Source: an uncultured Flavobacteriaceae bacterium
GTDB taxonomy: Bacteria; Bacteroidota; Bacteroidia; Flavobacteriales; Flavobacteriaceae
DNA length: 64,000 nucleotides
NCBI GenBank assembly: GCA_905182575.1
Contig: CAJJCA010000011.1
Span: 1 to 64,000 of the forward strand
Direction: 5' to 3'
Shown in pieces: positions 56,989-64,000 of the stretch. Position numbers and translations under genes: made by a program. The notes beneath the pieces were generated by a model that was not told where the DNA came from, did no database searches, and saw only the letters and a program-made list of their open reading frames with translations. Position 1 is the first letter of the stretch. Each line of letters begins with the position of its first letter.

Positions 56989-57162
56989 ATGTTTGAATTT
57001 GATCAATATTTAGGTTTCCTTGCTTTCTTATCCATTTTAACCCTTGGTTTTTGGTTAATGATTTTTCTACTCACCTTTGTAATTCCTTACTGGTTGATTG
57101 GTGCGTTAAAAGAATTTCTTAAAGAAAGAAAAGAAAATAAGTCAAAAGAACTTTCTAACTAG
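56989..57162 (+). CDS. small single-pass membrane protein candidate, 57 aa
   Basis: own translation MFEFDQYLGFLAFLSILTLGFWLMIFLLTFVIPYWLIGALKEFLKERKENKSKELSN*; below ORF-track cutoff. Confidence 0.5.
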   Translation: MFEFDQYLGFLAFLSILTLGFWLMIFLLTFVIPYWLIGALKEFLKERKENKSKELSN

Positions 57163-59651
57163 AAAGCGACATCCCCTCCTTGTTCCCCACTTCCTTGATT
57201 CCCTTGGCGAGAACTTTTCTGTTCTTTTTTCTGGTTTAGACGGTAGGTAGCAGATAAAATGAAAGTCGGAGTTCCTCTTCTGTAAATTCCATAATTCCTA
57301 AAAGTATTGGTGGTAGTTACGGACTCTCTCATTCCTGTATTGAAAAGATCACTTACACGAAAAGAAATAGTTCCCTTATCCTTAAAGACATCTTTGCTTA
57401 AAGCCCCTGAGACATAGAGCATCGGCTCTGATCTTGATTGCGCAGTAATTCTAGGCCCTGAGTAATAGACTCTCATTTGCCAGTCAATGTCACCGGGTAA
57501 AGTGATTTTACTGTTAACTCTCGAAAACCAACTCAGGTTGGTGGCATCAAGACTTTCTCCTTTGTATTCCCCAATAGTCTCGGAATTATATAAATTAAAA
57601 TTAGCAAAGAACCTTGATTTCCTAGAAGGGGAGTAGCTCAAAGTAAACTCAACACCAGTTCTATTGTTTTCCGCAAGATTTATTGGATTCCTTATGATTA
57701 TTGGAACTTCTACAAGTGGATTGGTTGCATCATTCGGATTATTTGGATCTCCACTTATAACTGCAGTTTTTCCACTTTCTTCTCCTACAAAAGTAAACAC
57801 ACTTGTAGCTTTTTGTAAATACACAGAACCGTTTAAAGTAAATTTATCCCATCTTTTGAGATAGCCCAAATCTATTGTGTTTGAATAGCTCGGGTTCAGG
57901 TCTGCATTCCCTTGAAAAAAATTAGCGACACTGCTTCTTGAAGGAAAAGGATTTAAATATCTTCCTCTTGGTCTTGATATTCTTCGGCTGTACCCTAAAA
58001 TGATACTTTCAGTTTCCTTAAACTCGTAAGATAGATTTACTGTAGGAAAAAATTCTGTATAGTTTTTTTGATTGTAATCATTGGTACTCCTTTGATCAAC
58101 AGTGATTTTTGAGTCTTCCATTCTTAAACCAAATAGAAATGAAAAATCTTTCATCTTTTTTCCATATTGAGTGTACAATGCGTTTATATGTTCCTTGTAA
58201 ATCAATTCATTAGACAAGTCATTGTCTAAATTAAATTGATTGTTGTCAAAAAGATAAACATTATAGTCTGTTCCTTGATTTGAAAAACTTCCTCTGTATC
58301 CAAATTCAAATTGAGTCTCTTTATCAATTGGCAACACATAATCTGCTTGAAATAAAATCCTTTTTTCACTTTGATATTCAATGAGCTTTTCAAAACTCTT
58401 TTGACTAATCACCGGAATAAGCGAACTGTTTTCTATGTTTGCCGATTCATTCTCATCACTTTCTTCGTATTGAAATGTGGCTGTAATCTTTTGACCCTCT
58501 TCGTCTAATTCGGAATCGAAATTGATGTTAAATTGATGGGATTTGTCATCATCTTCTTCCAACTCAATTCTGTCGGATTGCGTGATGATTGACCTGTTCT
58601 GATCAAATTCTTTAATTTCATTTTTCGTATAATCATCCCCACCTTCAGTTCTGATAAAACCCCCTAAGATTAAAGATGTTTTTTCTTTTAAGTAAATTTC
58701 TACACCCAAACTTGAGAAAATACTATTATTTTCTCTTTCAGGCCGTCTTATTTCCTCTAGAAACGTACTCGGATCTGTTCCATTAAAATACTCATTATCA
58801 TTAAACACTTTCCCAATCGAAAGACTGTTGTTTGTCGAATTGGTTGTGAAAATATTAAATTTTTCTTTTCTTAAATTAACAGTAGCTGAACCCCCATATC
58901 TTCTGGGAAACCCACCGTTAATTGTGAAATTACCATTGAGACCAAGCAGTTCTTGTTTTTTCAAGATTATGTTAAGTATCCCTGCAGTTCCTTCGGCACC
59001 ATACCTTGCAGAAGGAGAGGTTATTACTTCAACCTTCTCAATAGACTCCGCAGGCAATTGTTGTAATCCTTGAGGTCCTGAAATCCCAACCAGTCCAGAA
59101 GGTTTTCCATTGATTAGTATCCTGACATTGTCATTGCCTCTTAGGGCAACGTTTCCTTCAACATCTACGGAAACCGACGGTACATTGTCCAAAACATCAG
59201 CAACGCTACCTCCTCTGACGGTTAGATCTTTTCCGACGTTGTATATTCTTTTGTCCAACCGAATTTCAACTTCAGTTTTTTCTGCCATCACTTCAACTCC
59301 TTCGAGCAAGTTTTCAGAAATCAGTAAACTGATCTGCCCAAAATCTTTGGAGGCTTTCAATTCAACTTTGGATAAGGTATAAGGCTCAAAACCAATGTAT
59401 TCTATTTTTATGTCATAAACTCCAGGAAAAATACTTAATGAAAATTTTCCATTCGCACCTGTAAGTCCTCCTTGCACCTGATTGGGTCTCTTATCACTCA
59501 ATAAGCTGATTGTGGTATATTCCAAAGGTTGTTGGGTTTCCTTGTCAATTACGATTCCATTAATAGTGATTTTGGAAGGAGTTTTACCTTGCTGTCCATA
59601 AGATTGAGAAATACAAACGAGTAGAAAGAGAATAGGAAATAGTTTTATCAT
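57159..59651 (-). CDS. TonB-dependent receptor / outer-membrane beta-barrel protein with CarboxypepD_reg-like N-terminus
   Basis: INGIVIDKETQQPLEYTTISLL; plug RGGSVADVLDNVPSVSVDVEGNVALRGNDNVRILINGKPSGL. Confidence 0.93.
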   Translation of the reverse strand: MIKLFPILFLLVCISQSYGQQGKTPSKITINGIVIDKETQQPLEYTTISLLSDKRPNQVQGGLTGANGKFSLSIFPGVYDIKIEYIGFEPYTLSKVELKASKDFGQISLLISENLLEGVEVMAEKTEVEIRLDKRIYNVGKDLTVRGGSVADVLDNVPSVSVDVEGNVALRGNDNVRILINGKPSGLVGISGPQGLQQLPAESIEKVEVITSPSARYGAEGTAGILNIILKKQELLGLNGNFTINGGFPRRYGGSATVNLRKEKFNIFTTNSTNNSLSIGKVFNDNEYFNGTDPSTFLEEIRRPERENNSIFSSLGVEIYLKEKTSLILGGFIRTEGGDDYTKNEIKEFDQNRSIITQSDRIELEEDDDKSHQFNINFDSELDEEGQKITATFQYEESDENESANIENSSLIPVISQKSFEKLIEYQSEKRILFQADYVLPIDKETQFEFGYRGSFSNQGTDYNVYLFDNNQFNLDNDLSNELIYKEHINALYTQYGKKMKDFSFLFGLRMEDSKITVDQRSTNDYNQKNYTEFFPTVNLSYEFKETESIILGYSRRISRPRGRYLNPFPSRSSVANFFQGNADLNPSYSNTIDLGYLKRWDKFTLNGSVYLQKATSVFTFVGEESGKTAVISGDPNNPNDATNPLVEVPIIIRNPINLAENNRTGVEFTLSYSPSRKSRFFANFNLYNSETIGEYKGESLDATNLSWFSRVNSKITLPGDIDWQMRVYYSGPRITAQSRSEPMLYVSGALSKDVFKDKGTISFRVSDLFNTGMRESVTTTNTFRNYGIYRRGTPTFILSATYRLNQKKEQKSSRQGNQGSGEQGGDVAF

Positions 59652-59694
59652 TTTAAGGCTGTTTGCTTAATAGACTAAGAATAAATATTAAGGT

Positions 59695-60040
59695 TTAATT
59701 AACTTTTAAAAATTCAACTAAATTTTCAAGAGGTCTAGCAATAACACCAGTGTCATTGGAAATAACGATTGGTCTTTCAATTAACTTTGGATATTTAACA
59801 AGGACTATTAAAAAAGCTGCCAAGGTTCTTGTTTTTAAATTCAGTTTTCCATAGTGTCTCATTTTTTCTTAAAACCTCAGAAGGTTTCTTCCCCACTTTC
59901 GTTAAGATATCAGATAGTTCTTTTTCGTTGAGATTATCTTCGAGGTATTTTCTAGTAAAATTGATATTATTCTCTTCATGCTTTTGAATAGCCTCTCTTG
60001 ACTTTCGACATCTCGGATTGTGGTAAATGGTGATTTCCAT
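59695..60040 (-). CDS. ArsC/Spx-family thioredoxin-fold reductase (frame change near 59815)
   Basis: IYHNPRCRKSREAIQ; frame-corrected tail YPKLIERPIVISNDTGVIARPLENLVEFLKVN*. Confidence 0.9.
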
Positions 60041-60054
60041 GATTGTATAAAATT

Positions 60055-60086
60055 AAAAAACCCATCCTTCTTAGGGATGGGTTTTT
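60055..60086 (-). terminator. Rho-independent terminator after rplT (CCCATCC ... GGATGGG flanked by A/T runs)
   Basis: 7-bp GC-rich stem, A/T flanks giving a U-tract on the minus strand. Confidence 0.75.
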
Positions 60087-60102
60087 AACGAGTATGTTGT
60101 TT

Positions 60103-60447
60103 TTATTTAATTTTGTCGACCACTGCTTTGAATGCGTCGGGGCTGTTTGCTGCCAAATCAGCAAGAACTTTTCTGTTCAGTTCAATGTTGTTGGCTTTTA
60201 CTTTACCCATGAATTGGCTGTAAGACATTCCATGAATCCTAGCTCCGGCATTGATACGTGTAATCCAAAGAGATCTAAAGTTTCGCTTTTTGGTTTTACG
60301 GTCACGGTAGGCATAAAGCATTGCTTTTTCTACTGCGTTTTTTGCTACAGTCCAAACGTTCTTTCTTCTACCGAAGAACCCTTTGGCTTGTTTAAATATT
60401 TTTTTTCTACGTGCTCTTGAAGCAACTGAGTTTACTGATCTTGGCAT
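60103..60447 (-). CDS. rplT: 50S ribosomal protein L20
   Basis: [30 protein letters not shown]. Confidence 0.98.
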   Translation of the reverse strand: MPRSVNSVASRARRKKIFKQAKGFFGRRKNVWTVAKNAVEKAMLYAYRDRKTKKRNFRSLWITRINAGARIHGMSYSQFMGKVKANNIELNRKVLADLAANSPDAFKAVVDKIK

Positions 60448-60537
60448 TTGTTTTTGTTTTTTTGATATTGGCGGTTAATTAAAACACTTTATGAGCCGAA
60501 TATCAGGGTTATAAATTAATCTTGAACCGGTTTTAAA

Positions 60538-60736
60538 TTACTTTAATCTTAGTTGTGTTTTGATATTACTAAGATCGCTATCACTAACCAAAGCCAGAAT
60601 GTGTAAGTTTTAACTTGCGTTTCTTTGATTTTTTGGTCAAAATGTGACTTTTAAAAGCGTGCTTTCTTTTAATTTTACCAGTACCAGTAAGCTTAAATCG
60701 CTTTTTGGCACTAGACTTTGTTTTCATTTTAGGCAT
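60538..60736 (-). CDS. rpmI: 50S ribosomal protein L35 (needs a +1 frame change near 60589)
   Basis: own translation [49 protein letters not shown] + [16 protein letters not shown]. Confidence 0.92.
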
Positions 60737-60765
60737 TTTTGCTTTTTATTTGATTTATACTCGTG

Positions 60766-61320
60766 TTACTTCTTTTTTGGTGCGATAAACATAATCATTC
60801 GTTTTCCTTCAAGCTGAGGCATTTGTTCAACTTTCCCTAATTCTTCGAGATCTTGAGCCAATCGGAGTAATAAAATTTGTCCTTGCTCTTTAAAAACGAT
60901 TGATCGTCCTTTAAAAAACACAAAAGCTTTAAGTTTTGCGCCTTCGCTTAAGAATTTTTCCGCGTGCTTCTTTTTAAATTCATAATCATGTTCATCAGTT
61001 TGAGGTCCAAAACGGATCTCCTTGATGATCACCTTAGTGGCTTTAGACTTCATTGATTTCTCACGCTTCTTTTGCTCATAGAGAAATTTTTTGTAGTCCA
61101 ATATTTTACAAACTGGAGGAGAAGCTTTTGGAGATATCTCCGCTAAGTCTAATTCTAGTTCTTCAGCTAAAGCTAGTGCTTTAGGTAGTTGATAAACCCC
61201 AATCTCAACATTATCTCCTACCAAGCGTATTTCTTGTGCAGTAATTTTTTCATTGATTCGGTGGGGATTTTCTTTAAAAATCCTCGCTGGTTTATTTGAT
61301 CTTCTTCTACGTATTGCTAT
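60766..61320 (-). CDS. infC: translation initiation factor IF-3 (start probably ATA at 61320, or upstream ATG plus frame change)
   Basis: ORF 60766..61224 lacks N-terminus; upstream in-frame [41 protein letters not shown]. Confidence 0.93.
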   Translation of the reverse strand: MAIRRRRSNKPARIFKENPHRINEKITAQEIRLVGDNVEIGVYQLPKALALAEELELDLAEISPKASPPVCKILDYKKFLYEQKKREKSMKSKATKVIIKEIRFGPQTDEHDYEFKKKHAEKFLSEGAKLKAFVFFKGRSIVFKEQGQILLLRLAQDLEELGKVEQMPQLEGKRMIMFIAPKKK

Positions 61321-61336
61321 GGCCTGCCATTTTTAA

Positions 61337-63280
61337 TTAATATTCAAAGTTAGAAATACTTTTTGATATCTCTTTATTTATGATTTCCACAAAGCTTTTT
61401 GTCTCCATAACCCCCATATCACCCTCGTGGTGTTTTCTTACTGAAACGTTATCCGATTCTGCTTCTTTTTCCCCTATAATCAGCATGAATGGCACTTTGC
61501 TCATTTCTGCTTCCCGAATTTTTTTGCCAATTGTTTCATTCCGGTTGTCTATGAACGCGCGAATTTCGTGATTTTCCAAGAAACTTAAAACTTTTTTCGC
61601 GTATTTTTCATGTTTTTCGCTCACACACAAAATACTTACCTGATTTGGAGAGAGCCATAAAGGAAAATTTCCTCCAGTATGTTCTAATAAAATAGCAACA
61701 AACCTCTCTAAACTTCCAAAAGGTGCGCGATGAATCATTACGGGTCTGTGCAACTCATTGTCACTTCCCTTGTAGTTGAGTTCAAACCTTTCTGGTAGGT
61801 TATAATCTACCTGAATGGTTCCTAATTGCCATTTCCTTCCCAATGCGTCCTTGACCATAAAGTCAAGTTTTGGGCCATAAAAAGCGGCTTCGCCCTCTTC
61901 GATTATAAAATTCAGTTTCTTTTCTTTAGCCGCTGAAATAATTGCTGCTTCGGCCAATTCCCAATTTTTTGTATTTCCAATGTATTTTTCAGGTTTTTTA
62001 GGATCACGAATCGAAACCTGTGCTTCGAAGTTGTCAAAGCCTAATGATCCGAAAACATAAAGTACCAGATCAATAACATTTTTAAATTCCTGATCTAACT
62101 GATCTGGTGTACAAAATATATGAGCATCATCTTGAGTAAATCCCCTAACTCTTGTTAATCCATGAAGTTCTCCACTTTGTTCGTAACGATATACTGTTCC
62201 AAATTCCGCAAAACGTTTTGGTAATTCTTTATAACTCCAAGGTCTCGAATTGTAAATTTCGCAGTGGTGTGGACAATTCATTGGTTTTAAAAGGAAAGTT
62301 TCTCCTTCTGACGGAGTTTCGATAGGTTGAAAGCTATCCTCACCATATTTCTCATAATGCCCAGAAGTCATATACAGTTCCTTGCTCCCTATGTGAGGCG
62401 TTATGACCTGCTCATAACCTGCTTTTTTCTGAGCGACTTTAAGGAAATCCTCTAATATTACGTAAAGCAGCACCTTTTGGCAACCACAGTGGCAATCCCA
62501 GTCCTACTTTTTTTGAAAAAGTAAAAAGTTCAAGTTCTTTACCTAATTTCCTATGATCTCTCTTTTTTGCTTCTTCAAGCAATTCGAGATACTCTATTAA
62601 TTCTTTTTGTTTTGGAAATGAAATACCATAGATACGCGTCAGTTGTTTGTTTTTCTCATCCCCACGCCAGTAAGCTCCGGCTACGCTTAGTAGTTTTATG
62701 GCTTTTATGAAACCAGTATTTGGAATGTGTCCTCCACGACAAAGATCAGTGAAGTCAGCATGATCACAGAAAGTGATCGTTCCATCTTCTAGGTTCTCTA
62801 TAAGTTCAACTTTGTAAGGATTTCCTTCCTTTTTGTAAAAATCAAGTGCTTCTTGTTTTGAAGCAGCTCTCATTTTAAATTCAAATTTTTGACGAGAAAA
62901 TTCAATGAACTTTTTTTCTAGACTGACAAGGTCTTTTTCTGATAAAGATTCAGATCCAAAATCAGCATCATAATAAAATCCGTTTTCAATTGCAGGACCT
63001 ATCGTTAGTTTCGCTTCGGGATATAACGCCAAAATTGATTGCGCTAAAACGTGAGCAGAAGAATGCCAAAAACTCATTTTTCCTTGCTTATCATTCCAAG
63101 TGTGAGTTGCAAATCACCATCTTCTTGAAGTGGTGTGGCAGTTTCAACCGTTTGATTGTTGAACTTTGCAGAAAGTACGTTTCTAGCCAAACCTTCACTA
63201 ATGTCTTTTGCAACATCCAAGACGGTTGTTCCTTTAGCATAGCTTCGTGTTGATGAATCAGGAAATTTTACTTCAATCAT
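61337..63280 (-). CDS. thrS: threonyl-tRNA synthetase (two frame changes)
   Basis: TGS start [73 protein letters not shown]. Confidence 0.96.
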
Positions 63281-63343
63281 AATTGATAAAAATCTGTGCA
63301 AAGATAGTTGTATGAAGTAAGCGACACAATTTCTTTTTTGATT

Positions 63344-63568
63344 TTAATTTTTTCTATTACCAAGCAGTCCGTTTAGTAATGTTTTAATCCCCCAGAAACC
63401 ATAGAAAATAGAAGCAATACAGATTATCCCTCCAATGATGCAAACTGGCCAGAAATAGGGGTGTCCTTCGTTTTTAAACGCTTGATGAAGTACAACGGGG
63501 CCTATAAAGCAAAGCACAATAAATATGCTCATTCTTTTAAGTCCTTTCTGTAAATCTTCGGTGTTCAT
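63344..63568 (-). CDS. small two-TM protein, DUF6095-like
   Basis: MNTEDLQKGLKRMSIFIVLCFIGPVVLHQAFKNEGHPYFWP; ATG overlaps frame-corrected murQ stop. Confidence 0.6.
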   Translation of the reverse strand: MNTEDLQKGLKRMSIFIVLCFIGPVVLHQAFKNEGHPYFWPVCIIGGIICIASIFYGFWGIKTLLNGLLGNRKN

Positions 63569-64000
63569 TTGTGGTTCTTAATTGCAGCTCTTATGCTTTT
63601 GTGTTCCTCTAAAAGTCGGATGGATGTTTTAAGATCAATATTTAATTCATTTAATTAGAATTCGAGCAGCACGATCTTCTAGTTTGTCATTGGTGATTTG
63701 AATATCAATCATTTTATTTCCTTTGACCCTTCCAAATCTGATCATACTCGCCGTAGTGATCATGTTTAAAATCAATTTTTGAGCCGTTCCGGATTTCATC
63801 CTTGAACTTCCAGTTAAAAATTCTGGACCTACGACCACCTCAATCGGGTAGTCAGAACATTCTGTCAAAGGACTTCCCGGATTTGAAGTAATGCAACCCG
63901 TCTTGATATTATTTTTTTGACATTCTTTAAGTGCTGATATTACATAGGGTGTTGTTCCAGAGGCAGCAATTCCAATAACAAAATCTTGCTCGTTGGGCTT
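63565..64000 (-). CDS. murQ: N-acetylmuramic acid 6-phosphate etherase, C-terminal part (truncated by window; frame change near 63652)
   Basis: FVIGIAASGTTPYVISAL; GPEFLTGSSRMKSGTAQKLILNMITTASMI; frame-corrected tail NELNIDLKTSIRLLEEHKSIRAAIKNHK*. Confidence 0.92.

Noticed and set aside
57159-59651. TonB-type receptor as the SusC of the GH29/GH20 locus
   Set aside because: 27 kb away, no SusD partner, sequence looks like the generic outer-membrane beta-barrel family
1-64000. CRISPR arrays, prophage, integrons or insertion sequences
   Set aside because: No regular spaced repeats, transposase, integrase or phage structural genes found

Overview
AT-rich Bacteroidota (Flavobacteriia-like) chromosomal window, mostly biosynthesis and housekeeping genes. 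Main blocks: lpd; a minus-strand arginine operon (GNAT-argG-argC-proC-argD-argF'-argB-M20 deacylase-argH); tilS and dsbD; a gene graveyard with yifB/ComM and surface-protein C-terminus remnants; nitroreductase and aldehyde dehydrogenase; ilvD-ilvB-ilvN-ilvC-gapN; CrtI-like oxidoreductase, nitrilase, GH29, GH20 and cupin; leuA-leuC-leuD-(cimA-like)-leuB; rluA and panB; dnaK; a menaquinone cluster (hotdog thioesterase-menF-menD-menB-menA-menC-CPBP-menE); carboxyltransferase, ettA, fumC, TonB-type receptor, arsC-like; thrS-infC-rpmI-rplT; partial murQ. No tRNA, rRNA, CRISPR, prophage or IS element was recognised. The most unusual signal is the number of otherwise well-conserved housekeeping genes broken by single frame changes. 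I reconstruct about 19 events needing a +1 shift and 7 needing a -1 shift. Most +1 sites can be placed directly after an NTT codon (repeatedly CTT/GTT-AGC), and several -1 sites fall on A-AAG. This is either a consensus-sequence (indel) artefact, recent decay, or pervasive ribosomal frameshifting. Sequence alone cannot decide, and artefact remains the simplest null. All calls are from reading the sequence and ORF track; no database search was run.
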